Of a stretch of 20,624 nucleotides of DNA, positions 7,405 to 13,320 are shown in pieces. This DNA is from JAZSQZ01 sp045538175 (GTDB lineage Bacteria; Bacillota; Clostridia; Christensenellales; UBA1242), in NCBI GenBank assembly GCA_045538175.1, contig JAZSQZ010000061.1:1-20624 (forward strand), read 5' to 3'. The first letter of the stretch is position 1, and each line of letters begins with the position of its first letter. Made by a program: the position numbers and the translations under genes. The notes beneath the pieces are model-generated. The model saw only the letters and a list, made by a program, of their open reading frames with translations. It was not told the origin of the DNA and did no database searches.

Positions 7405-7910
7405 GTATATTTAGGGTTTAAAAGCAAAAAATTGCAACATTTTATGAAAAAAGCGATTTGATTAGGGTTTAATTCCTTTGTTTCAACCATTTTTCTAAGT
7501 TCGTCGAGTGAAAACCATCTTACTTCGGTCAATTCTTCTTCTTGAATTGTGATATCGCTTAAGTCAATATCAAGTTTTGTGTAATACATTTTATAACAAT
7601 CAACGCCATCACAACCAGAGTTAAACTCAATAAGGTCACTTTCTTTAACATCAAGCCCTAATTCTTCTTTGATTTCTGTAATCATACCCTCGATTGGGGT
7701 TTCGCCAAATTTGGGGTGGCCACCGGTAATTCCCCAATCACCACCTTTGCTTTCGACACGTTTTTGCATTAAAAAGTCGCCTTTGTTGTTTTGAATTGCC
7801 ACCATAACAACCATAGGGTAGTAGTTTTCAGGAATTTTATCGCCTTTATAATAAAATTTGTCGGTTAAAACGCTATTTTTATCGTATAAATTTCTTTTTT
7901 CTCTTTCCAT
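7392..7910 (-). CDS. NUDIX hydrolase
   Basis: A 172-residue NUDIX-fold protein that probably hydrolyses a nucleoside-diphosphate-linked compound; the substrate cannot be read from the sequence. The core fold begins near residue 31, with VVMVAIQNNKGDFLMQKRV, and the NUDIX box spans residues 64-86: GHPKFGE, seven residues, then TEIKEELGL. The box matches G-x5-E-x7-REUxEExGU except that Thr replaces the usual Arg at residue 78; the metal-binding Glu residues are kept. The N-terminal 30 residues lack similarity to known domains. It starts 9 nt after the stop of the acyltransferase gene upstream on the same strand, so the two form an operon; AAAGGTC precedes the start codon. Confidence 0.88.
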   Translation of the reverse strand: MEREKRNLYDKNSVLTDKFYYKGDKIPENYYPMVVMVAIQNNKGDFLMQKRVESKGGDWGITGGHPKFGETPIEGMITEIKEELGLDVKESDLIEFNSGCDGVDCYKMYYTKLDIDLSDITIQEEELTEVRWFSLDELRKMVETKELNPNQIAFFIKCCNFLLLNPKYTKNS

Positions 7911-7919
7911 AATAGACCT

Positions 7920-9194
7920 TTATTTATCAAATTTAAAATCTTGCCATTTTCCACCATTTAATCGGTGTAATTCTTCTGTTGCAAGGAAGAATTTTTCAAC
8001 AACATTGTTTTTTGGATAAAACTCCATAAATTCGCCGTTATAAAAGGTATAAAATCTGCTTACATCGGTGCACATACCATAAGTTGGTAGGTTTTTAATG
8101 TCAATGTGGAAAGTAAACTCTTCATTTTCTTTTGTTCCATTGTATGTAAGACCTGTTTTATCTAAGGTTAAAGTGCCTTTTCCTACAATTTCGGAAGTTT
8201 TTTGATTTTTTAATAACTCATATTTTGGTAACATACCAAGTTCGACTTCTTCTGTAATTTTAAAGTCTTTTACTTTGACTTCTTTTTTGATTTCTTCTCT
8301 CTGTAAGTTAAACCAAGTTGTTTGTGTTTCTGGAATAACGCAGTTTTCATCAAAAGGAACAAGTTCATAGGTGTCCTTTAGTGTTGCACCATTACCACAA
8401 CTTTCGCAAAAAATTGTGTTACCTTTTGTTTTCATAGTGTGTTGCTTTTTACATTTTGGACACAAAAACAATAAATCTTCTAGGTGTTCGGCACCATTTT
8501 CGCCGATATTGTAGTGATTTTGCTCAATTTTGTTCCAAGCGTAATCATCGTGATACAATTTTTTGTTTACAATATCTTCAATTTCTTCTGGTGTTAGTTT
8601 TTCTAAATCTTCTGGGGTAAACATTTGGTCAATTTCAACTTCGATTTTACCACATCTATCATTAAGGTTGTATTTTGGACTTGTAAGGTATCCACCTTTT
8701 ATGATAGAGAAGTATACCGGAACTTTATAGTGTTTTAAAAATTTGCCTGTTCCAAGGGCAATAGGTTGGTTTGCACCTGAAATTGAACTCATGCCTTCAG
8801 GGAATATAATAATCCTACCATTATTTTTTAAAATTCTTGAAACTTCTTTGATTGTGTAACTATCTGGTACAAAGTTTTTCTTTGGAATTACTTGTAAAAG
8901 ATTAAAGACGCCTGCAAGATGAGAACGGTGAAATTCGTTATATCCTGCAACAAAGTTCATTCTATGTGGGAGCATAGGAACACCTGCAAAAATGTAATCA
9001 AGACGAGAAGCGTGATTACTTATAAATATGTATGAGCCCTTTTCTTTTTTGATATCTTTTTTAAATGTATAGCAAACATTATATTTTTTTGCAACAAAAG
9101 TTTTCCAAACCCAACCTAAAACATTATATAAAAAGTTTGGCTTTTTAATTTTTTTATTTGCAATCTTTTTTGCAACTGTAAGTTTTTCTTTCAT
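7920..9194 (-). CDS. PlsC-like lysophospholipid acyltransferase with zinc ribbon
   Basis: A 424-residue protein with an N-terminal PlsC/LPLAT acyltransferase domain and a C-terminal extension. Visible motifs are NHASRLD (residues 60-66; catalytic H61 and D66 of the H-x4-D motif) and FPEG (131-134). It probably acylates a lysophospholipid or a related acceptor at the membrane. Residues 245-266 form a four-Cys zinc ribbon (CPKC at 245-248, CESCG at 263-267). The remaining roughly 155 residues look beta-rich and were not recognised. Simple PlsC enzymes are about 200-250 residues, so about 200 residues are extra. The start has AAAGGA upstream. First gene of a two-gene operon with the NUDIX hydrolase. 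Confidence 0.85.
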   Translation of the reverse strand: MKEKLTVAKKIANKKIKKPNFLYNVLGWVWKTFVAKKYNVCYTFKKDIKKEKGSYIFISNHASRLDYIFAGVPMLPHRMNFVAGYNEFHRSHLAGVFNLLQVIPKKNFVPDSYTIKEVSRILKNNGRIIIFPEGMSSISGANQPIALGTGKFLKHYKVPVYFSIIKGGYLTSPKYNLNDRCGKIEVEIDQMFTPEDLEKLTPEEIEDIVNKKLYHDDYAWNKIEQNHYNIGENGAEHLEDLLFLCPKCKKQHTMKTKGNTIFCESCGNGATLKDTYELVPFDENCVIPETQTTWFNLQREEIKKEVKVKDFKITEEVELGMLPKYELLKNQKTSEIVGKGTLTLDKTGLTYNGTKENEEFTFHIDIKNLPTYGMCTDVSRFYTFYNGEFMEFYPKNNVVEKFFLATEELHRLNGGKWQDFKFDK

Positions 9195-9216
9195 TTTAAA
9201 TTTCCTTTATGTTTAA

Positions 9217-9225
9217 AGTATATCA
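9217..9225 (-). promoter_or_regulatory. Extended -10 promoter of the acyltransferase-NUDIX operon
   Basis: On the minus strand TGATATACT (9225-9217) is an extended -10 element about 23 bp before the start codon. No good -35 was found at standard spacing. Confidence 0.5.
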
Positions 9226-9264
9226 CAAACAAATTTTAAACAAAATTGATTTAGCATAAAAATA

Positions 9265-9291
9265 AAAAAACTACCCGAAGGGTAGTTTTTT
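9265..9291. terminator. Terminator of the tRNA operon (possibly bidirectional)
   Basis: Stem CTACCC/GGGTAG (9271-9276 with 9280-9285) is extended by A/T pairs, with T runs on both strands. It lies just after the tRNA-His 3' end on the minus strand. Confidence 0.88.
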
Positions 9292-9295
9292 GTTG

Positions 9296-9373
9296 TGGGG
9301 TGAAAGATGAGATTCGAACTCACGACCTCTGGTGCCACAAACCAGCGCTCTAACCAGCTGAGCTACATTCACC
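9296..9373 (-). tRNA. tRNA-His (anticodon GTG)
   Basis: A complete cloverleaf. The extra G at position -1 (base 9373) and discriminator C73 (base 9299) are the hallmarks of tRNA-His, and CCA is encoded (9298-9296). The anticodon arm is CTGGT-TTGTGGC-ACCAG and the T-loop is TTCGAAT. The acceptor stem GTGAATG/CTTTCAC has a single T:T mismatch at pair 6-67, which is unusual. It is the last gene of the Gly-Arg-His operon. Confidence 0.96.
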
Positions 9374-9384
9374 ATTTAAAAAAA

Positions 9385-9461
9385 TGGTGTACCAGGAGGG
9401 AGTCGAACCCCCGACACCCGCCTTAGAAGGGCGGTGCTCTATCCATCTGAGCTACTGGTAC
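9385..9461 (-). tRNA. tRNA-Arg (anticodon TCT)
   Basis: Acceptor stem GTACCAG/CTGGTAC pairs fully, discriminator A, CCA encoded. The anticodon arm is CCGCC-CTTCTAA-GGCGG, giving anticodon TCT for AGA/AGG codons, which are much used in the surrounding genes. T-loop TTCGACT is standard. Confidence 0.97.
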
Positions 9462-9471
9462 ATATAAATAT

Positions 9472-9545
9472 TGGAGCGGGTGAAGGGAATCGGACCCTCG
9501 CAACCTGCTTGGAAGGCAGGGGCTCTACCACTGAGCTACACCCGC
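9472..9545 (-). tRNA. tRNA-Gly (anticodon TCC) with unusual T-loop
   Basis: Acceptor stem GCGGGTG/CACCCGC, discriminator T73 and encoded CCA. The anticodon arm is CCTGC-CTTCCAA-GCAGG, giving anticodon TCC. The D-loop AGTGGTA keeps the GG pair. The T-loop reads TCCGATT instead of TTCGATT, so position 55, normally a near-universal U that becomes pseudouridine, is C. All other features look functional. First gene of the operon. Confidence 0.94.
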
Positions 9546-9574
9546 AAACGAAGTTTGTCGCTTACGACTTTGAA

Positions 9575-9603
9575 ATAATACCACAAATAATAAATGGTGT
9601 CAA
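9575..9603 (-). promoter_or_regulatory. Strong promoter of the tRNA-Gly-Arg-His operon
   Basis: On the minus strand TTGACA (9603-9598), a 17-bp spacer and TATTAT (9580-9575). The short leader before tRNA-Gly contains two small hairpins, GTCG/CGAC and CAAAC/GTTTG. Confidence 0.85.
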
Positions 9604-9693
9604 TAATTTTTTAAGGTTTATTTTAAAATAAAAAAATATTTTGTATAAATTTTTTGTAATGAAGCAAATTATTATTAGTAAAGGGGGTAAGTT

Positions 9694-9906
9694 ATGAGAA
9701 TATTAAGCATAATTGCTTGGGTGCTAGTTGTGATAGGTGGACTTAACTGGTTGTTAGTTGGACTATTTTCTTGGAATTTGGTTAGCACAATATTTATGGT
9801 TGAATGGCTTGCAAGAGTAATATATTGTCTTGTAGGATTGTCAGCAATATGGTTGCTTATTGTGCCATTTATAAACGGTGGCAAAATTTCATTATTTAAC
9901 GATTAA
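9694..9906 (+). CDS. DUF378 family small membrane protein
   Basis: A 70-residue protein of the DUF378 family (function unknown). Two hydrophobic helices are visible: IIAWVLVVIGGLNWLLVGLF (about 6-25), containing the family GGLNW motif, and VIYCLVGLSAIWLLIVPF (about 42-59). The link between them includes LVSTIFMVEWLARV, also typical. A strong AAAGGGGG sequence lies just upstream of the ATG. It stands alone, transcribed away from the tRNA operon and towards the shared terminator with the next gene. Confidence 0.88.
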   Translation: MRILSIIAWVLVVIGGLNWLLVGLFSWNLVSTIFMVEWLARVIYCLVGLSAIWLLIVPFINGGKISLFND

Positions 9907-9937
9907 AAAAACATAGAGATTTTTCTCTATGTTTTTT
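9905..9937. terminator. Bidirectional terminator
   Basis: Stem CATAGAGA/TCTCTATG (9912-9919 with 9924-9931), 4-nt loop, long A run on the left and T run on the right, so it can serve the DUF378 gene and the converging minus-strand gene. Confidence 0.9.
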
Positions 9938-9940
9938 GTT

Positions 9941-10945
9941 TTAATGTTCTTGTAATTCCATCATCAAATCTTCAAGAAAAGCAGATTGTTTAGGTAGTGA
10001 ACTTGTTGTAGGTGTTTCATTAACTGTTGTAGGTGTTTCGGCTTCTGGTTCTTCATAAGGAAGTTCGTCATCGGCTGGACCTTTTGACCATTCAACACCT
10101 TTAAAATCAGCTGTAAAATAGCTCACAACAGGTCTTCTTGCAAGGCCTAACATATTTCCGTGTGCAGAAATAATCGCTTCATTTCTTAAATTATCAAGTT
10201 GAGATGGGGTAGCGTCGATGTTATATGCGATAGGCCCACTAAACTTAACATTTCTATCAATTTCTGGAAGTATTGTTTCCCAACCAAGAGCAGGATATCT
10301 TAGTCTATCTTCAAGGTCAAGTTTGTGTGGAAGTTCGCAATCACAAAGTTCGATGTAGTAAGGTTTGTTTGCTTTTGAGCAGGCTTCTACAATTGCTTCG
10401 ATTGCGCTGCAAGGTTTGTTTCCTGCAACAAAGTCAAATGTTTCAACAGAAGTTGTTCTTTTGAAATATTCGCTAAGTGGTGTTACATGAAGTTTATTTA
10501 GTGTTGGGGTAGAGATTTCAAAGTAAGAATCCATTGCTGTGACATTATCGTGTGCTTCACCTAGTAAGATTGATGATACAGGAATTCTGCCAGGACCAAC
10601 ATCTAAGATTTTTGCTTTTGGGTCGTTTCCGGTTAACTTTGAAACTATGTCAACATAAACATTTTGTTCTGGTGAGAGTATTGCAGAAGTTTTCTTTGAT
10701 AAAATGCTTATACCTTTTTCAATTGTTTTTGTAAGTCTATATTGTGATACAACATCTCCAGCCCTTATAATATCCATATGAGAGTGAAGGTATTTTTCAA
10801 AATCTTTTACGGAAGATGCAAGTTCTGGGACTGTTGAAACTTCAAGTTCGACAAAAAGTTTGTATAGGTCAACAATATCAACACAACTAGAAATAGTGTG
10901 TTCTGCTAAATATTCACTTAATATTTTTTGATTGTTGGTTGTCAT
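9941..10945 (-). CDS. Unrecognised protein with SAM-methyltransferase-like motif
   Basis: A 334-residue protein I do not recognise as a named family. The middle contains KILDVGPGRIPVSSILLG followed about 13 residues later by an acidic residue (TAMD), resembling motif I and the end of strand 2 of class I SAM-dependent methyltransferases. The later FDFVAGNKPCSAIEAIVEAC could be strand 4. Residues 1-100 look helical. The last roughly 50 residues are a Pro/Thr/Glu-rich low-complexity linker ending in a short amphipathic helix, SAFLEDLMMELQEH. The start is set at 10945 because AAGGGAGG sits just upstream; an earlier in-frame ATG would place that site inside the gene. It has a perfect consensus promoter and is a single-gene unit. 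A methyltransferase role is only an inference. Confidence 0.7.
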   Translation of the reverse strand: MTTNNQKILSEYLAEHTISSCVDIVDLYKLFVELEVSTVPELASSVKDFEKYLHSHMDIIRAGDVVSQYRLTKTIEKGISILSKKTSAILSPEQNVYVDIVSKLTGNDPKAKILDVGPGRIPVSSILLGEAHDNVTAMDSYFEISTPTLNKLHVTPLSEYFKRTTSVETFDFVAGNKPCSAIEAIVEACSKANKPYYIELCDCELPHKLDLEDRLRYPALGWETILPEIDRNVKFSGPIAYNIDATPSQLDNLRNEAIISAHGNMLGLARRPVVSYFTADFKGVEWSKGPADDELPYEEPEAETPTTVNETPTTSSLPKQSAFLEDLMMELQEH

Positions 10946-10990
10946 ACATAGCCTCCCTTTGTATTTCACCACATAAATTTAATTATATAT

Positions 10991-11019
10991 ATTATATAAT
11001 ACATATACAAAATTGTCAA
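10991..11019 (-). promoter_or_regulatory. Perfect consensus sigma-A promoter
   Basis: On the minus strand TTGACA (11019-11014), 17-bp spacer, TATAAT (10996-10991), an exact consensus match upstream of the unrecognised gene at 9941-10945. Confidence 0.9.
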
Positions 11020-11040
11020 TATTGGCAGATTATACAAATA

Positions 11041-11080
11041 AAAAATAGGCAAAATAACAAGCGTTTTTGCCTATTTTTTT
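11041..11080. terminator. Terminator of asnA
   Basis: A 14-bp stem (11041-11054 with 11065-11078) built on ATAGGCAAAA/TTTTGCCTAT with a 10-nt loop; T runs on both strands. It lies downstream of asnA on the minus strand. Confidence 0.88.
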
Positions 11081-11103
11081 TATATAATTTTGTGCCATAT
11101 GTA

Positions 11104-12108
11104 TTATAGAAGTTTTAAGCCTTTTTCCTTTGCAATTGTTCTTGAAGTTCTGTCCCAATAGCTTGCTTGAACTTCGCCAACGTGTCCACGGGATAGGATG
11201 AACATACATAATCTTGATTGACCGATACCACCACCGATGGTTAGTGGAAGTTTATCTGCAATAATTTGCTTGTGATAATCAAATTCAAGTCTGTCTTCTT
11301 TTCCTGAGAAGATAAGTTGTTTTTGTAGAGTTTCGCTATCAACTCTTATACCCATTGATGTAAGTTCCATTGCACAGTCTAAAACTTCGTGATAGACAAG
11401 TAGGTCACCGTTGAGTTTCCAATCGTCATAGTCAGGTGCACGGCCAGCGTCATCAATTCCGTCTGTTAGTGGATAGCCGATTTCCATAATAAATACGGTT
11501 TTATGTTCTTTTGTGATTTCGTATTCTCTTTGTTTTGTTGTAAGAGTAGGATACAAATCAAGAAGTTCTTGAGATGTTATAAAGAAAACTTCATCTGTAA
11601 ACTTTGGAACAATGGTAGGGAATTTAGGTCTTACAACATCAATTGTCTCTTTGATTGCAGTTGCAATTCTTTTTACAGTTGATTTAAGATACTCTTTTGT
11701 TCTATCTTCTCTTGTTATAACCTTTTCCCAATCCCATTGGTCAACATAGATTGAGTGAAGTTCGTCTAATTCTTCATCTCTACGAATTGCATTCATATCT
11801 GTGTAAAGGCCTGTGCCTTCCCAGAAATCATATCTGTGTAGGGCAATTCTTTTCCATTTTGCAAGTGATTGTACAATTTGAATTTGTTGTCCGTCTTGCA
11901 AGATATCAAATTCAACCTTTCTTTCTTTTCCGGTTAAATCGTCGTTGAGTCCAGATTCCCTTGTAACAAATAGGGGAGCAGTAACTCTTTTTAATTTTAA
12001 ACTCTTTGCAAGTTTTGTTTGAAATGTTTGTTTGATAAGTTTGATTGCTCTTTGTACGTCAAACAATTTCATTGGTCTATATTTTTCTTTAATAAAAGTA
12101 TATTTCAT
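11104..12108 (-). CDS. asnA: Aspartate-ammonia ligase (asparagine synthetase A)
   Basis: AsnA makes asparagine from aspartate, ammonia and ATP, and is related to class II aminoacyl-tRNA synthetases. The length, 334 residues, is normal for the family. Conserved blocks include VTAPLFVTRESGLNDDL, VEFDI, QSLAKWKRIAL, YTDMNAIRRDE, HSIYVDQWDWEKVI, and near the C-terminus the ATP-binding class II motif GGGIGQSRLCMF. The start ATG is preceded by AGGAGA. The enzyme uses free ammonia, unlike AsnB. The gene is alone in its unit. About 235 nt separate it from its promoter, and that leader contains an Asn-rich peptide and a terminator, so expression is probably controlled by the supply of charged tRNA-Asn (see the leader entries). 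Confidence 0.97.
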   Translation of the reverse strand: MKYTFIKEKYRPMKLFDVQRAIKLIKQTFQTKLAKSLKLKRVTAPLFVTRESGLNDDLTGKERKVEFDILQDGQQIQIVQSLAKWKRIALHRYDFWEGTGLYTDMNAIRRDEELDELHSIYVDQWDWEKVITREDRTKEYLKSTVKRIATAIKETIDVVRPKFPTIVPKFTDEVFFITSQELLDLYPTLTTKQREYEITKEHKTVFIMEIGYPLTDGIDDAGRAPDYDDWKLNGDLLVYHEVLDCAMELTSMGIRVDSETLQKQLIFSGKEDRLEFDYHKQIIADKLPLTIGGGIGQSRLCMFILSRGHVGEVQASYWDRTSRTIAKEKGLKLL

Positions 12109-12203
12109 TTTTAATTCTCCTAAAGGTTGTTTGGAAACTATGTTTTTTCTCTAATAACAATTTGCACTGTTAGGGCAGTTTAAATTATTTTTTGTACACC
12201 TAC

Positions 12204-12234
12204 AAAAAAAGCACCAGCATATTTGCTAGTGCTT
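12204..12234 (-). terminator. Attenuator terminator in the asnA leader
   Basis: Read on the minus strand, arms AAGCACTAGCA (12234-12224) and TGCTGGTGCTT (12219-12209) pair over 11 bp with one G-U pair, a 4-nt AATA loop, and a run of seven Ts. It lies between the leader peptide and asnA in the same transcript, about 95 nt before the asnA start codon, so it must be read through for asnA to be expressed. Confidence 0.85.
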
Positions 12235-12250
12235 TTATCTTAAAAAAATC

Positions 12251-12303
12251 AATAACAAAAATATGCCCTGTCTTCAGTTCACCAATGCATTATTATTGTT
12301 ATT
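12251..12303 (-). promoter_or_regulatory. Alternative RNA pairings of the asnA attenuator
   Basis: The minus-strand segment 12266-12251 can pair with the Asn-codon segment 12303-12287: 8 uninterrupted pairs (AATAACAA/TTGTTATT), then a mismatch, four pairs, a bulge and ATGC/GCAT. The overlapping segment GGCATATTT (12267-12259) can instead pair over 9 bp with AAATATGCT (12224-12216), which would remove the loop and part of the 3' arm of the terminator. These are the protector and antiterminator helices expected in classical attenuation. Pairings were found by eye. Confidence 0.65.
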
Positions 12304-12324
12304 ATTATTTAAGAATTTTAACAT
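12274..12324 (-). CDS. Asparagine-rich leader peptide of asnA
   Basis: A 16-codon reading frame encoding MLKFLNNNNNNNALVN. Codons 6-12 (12309-12289) are seven Asn codons in a row and codon 16 is also Asn, so 8 of 16 residues are the end product of the downstream enzyme. It has a Shine-Dalgarno sequence, AAGGAAA (12338-12332), 7 nt before the ATG, and lies about 15 nt after the predicted transcription start. The stop codon (12276-12274) ends 6 nt before the segment that can form the antiterminator. Inferred role: a ribosome stalled on Asn codons when charged tRNA-Asn is scarce prevents terminator formation. The peptide itself probably has no other function. Confidence 0.85.
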   Translation of the reverse strand: MLKFLNNNNNNNALVN

Positions 12325-12346
12325 AGTTTTGTTTCCTTACACTTAT

Positions 12347-12374
12347 ATTATATTCTTTTAAGAAAAAAAGTCAA
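12347..12374 (-). promoter_or_regulatory. Promoter of the asnA leader transcript
   Basis: On the minus strand TTGACT (12374-12369), 16-bp spacer, TATAAT (12352-12347). Transcription would begin near 12340, just upstream of the leader-peptide ribosome-binding site. Confidence 0.8.
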
Positions 12375-12416
12375 TATTTAATAGCAAAAAAAATTTAAAA
12401 AATATTTAAAAAACAC

Positions 12417-12445
12417 TTGATTTTAATTGCGAACTTGTATATAAT
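12417..12445 (+). promoter_or_regulatory. Promoter of tRNA-Gln
   Basis: TTGATT (12417-12422), 17-bp spacer and TATAAT (12440-12445), with the tRNA beginning 21 bp after the -10. It is divergent from the asnA promoter. Confidence 0.8.
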
Positions 12446-12466
12446 AACTTTCGTTAATTTAAATAT

Positions 12467-12541
12467 TGGGGTGTAGCCAAGTGGTAAGGCACGAGACTTT
12501 GACTCTCGCATTCGTAGGTTCAAATCCTGCCATCCCAGCCA
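12467..12541 (+). tRNA. tRNA-Gln (anticodon TTG)
   Basis: Acceptor TGGGGTG/CATCCCA includes the U1-A72 pair typical of tRNA-Gln, discriminator G, and encoded CCA. The anticodon arm is CGAGA-CTTTGAC-TCTCG (anticodon TTG); the T-loop TTCAAAT is standard. It is a single-gene unit with its own promoter and terminator. Confidence 0.97.
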
Positions 12542-12546
12542 AATAG

Positions 12547-12577
12547 AAAACACAAACCGAAGGGTTTGTGTTTTTTT
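12547..12577. terminator. Terminator shared by tRNA-Gln and the TetR gene
   Basis: A 12-bp stem (12547-12558 with 12563-12574) centred on CACAAACC/GGTTTGTG, GAAG loop, T run to the right and As to the left. It lies at the converging ends of both units. Confidence 0.88.
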
Positions 12578-12580
12578 GTT

Positions 12581-13183
12581 TTAATTTATAAAAAGATTTT
12601 TGATGGTTGTTAACACGATTTTTTTCATACTATCATAGTTAAGGTAGGAGTGATTGTCATAAATATATTCGTGAGAGAAAGATTGAATCAAGTTCATAGC
12701 CAAGTGAATTTTCTCTGCCAAGTTGTCGTTATTTATGCCAAGTGTTTTAAGAGTTGTGAAAATTTCTTTTGTAAGGTTATCTTCAAGTTCAATAAATTTT
12801 TGATTTACAATTTCGTCATTAGTTGTCATTGAGTGCAACACTTGATGGAGTGGGGCGTTTTCTTTATGAATCTTAATAACGCCTTCAAAAGTTTTTTCAA
12901 CGAGATAGTCGATGTCTAAAGGATTTGTGGAGTCTTTAATTATGTCTAAAATCGGTTTTGATACTTTGTCTATATAAATTTCAAGGACAGATAAAAGAAT
13001 GTCTCTCTTGTCTTTAAAATAGCCATAAACAATACCTGTTGAAACATTTGCGTTTTTAGCAATTTGTGCTGTGTTTGTTTTGTAATATCCAACTGTTGAA
13101 AATAATTCTAAACTCGAATTGATAATTTTGTTTTTAGTTTCAATTGATCTTGTTTGTACGGGTTTTCTTACTTCGTTGTTCAT
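12581..13183 (-). CDS. TetR/AcrR family transcriptional regulator
   Basis: A 200-residue regulator. The N-terminal DNA-binding domain spans about residues 14-62: TKNKIINSSLELFSTVGYYK, then TAQIAKNANVSTGIVYGYFKDKRDIL, the canonical TetR helix-turn-helix. The rest is helical and divergent, as usual for ligand-binding domains, so the ligand cannot be inferred. AGGTGA lies just before the ATG. It is transcribed divergently from feoA-feoB, and the shared roughly 230-bp region holds two similar palindromes, so control of the feo operon is a reasonable inference. A possible promoter is TTGCAA (13238-13233), 17 bp, TAAAAT (13215-13210). Confidence 0.93.
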   Translation of the reverse strand: MNNEVRKPVQTRSIETKNKIINSSLELFSTVGYYKTNTAQIAKNANVSTGIVYGYFKDKRDILLSVLEIYIDKVSKPILDIIKDSTNPLDIDYLVEKTFEGVIKIHKENAPLHQVLHSMTTNDEIVNQKFIELEDNLTKEIFTTLKTLGINNDNLAEKIHLAMNLIQSFSHEYIYDNHSYLNYDSMKKIVLTTIKNLFIN

Positions 13184-13261
13184 TTTTCACCTATTATAAT
13201 AATAAATATATTTTACATTATAAACATTTAATTTGCAAACAAAAAAGGGCAGTAAAAAAAA

Positions 13262-13279
13262 TATGAAATTTATTTCAAA
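13262..13279. promoter_or_regulatory. Palindromic operator candidate O1
   Basis: TATGAAAT-TT-ATTTCAAA: the GAAAT/ATTTC arms are perfect (core 13265-13276). It ends 6 bp upstream of the feo -35 element. The core is identical to O2, 59 bp downstream. Could bind the TetR protein or an iron regulator. Confidence 0.6.
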
Positions 13280-13285
13280 TTTTGC

Positions 13286-13314
13286 TTGACAATTATAAAA
13301 TTTAGTACTAAAAT
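13286..13314 (+). promoter_or_regulatory. Promoter of the feoA-feoB operon
   Basis: TTGACA (13286-13291), 17-bp spacer, TAAAAT (13309-13314). Start of transcription is expected near 13321, inside operator candidate O2. Confidence 0.8.
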
Positions 13315-13320
13315 ACAAAA

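Noticed and set aside
9434..9631. Reading frame encoding GAGEGNRTLATCLEGRGSTTELHP
   Set aside because: This is the antisense translation of tRNA-Gly and tRNA-Arg, a well-known spurious protein in databases.
12289..12312. The AAT repeat as a mere simple-sequence repeat
   Set aside because: It is in frame with an ATG that has a ribosome-binding site, is interrupted by a synonymous AAC, and precedes asparagine synthetase with a terminator in between.
12109..12340. T-box riboswitch upstream of asnA
   Set aside because: No T-box sequence of the GGGTGGnACCGCG type or Stem I hallmarks is present; the leader has an Asn-codon reading frame and simple alternative helices instead.
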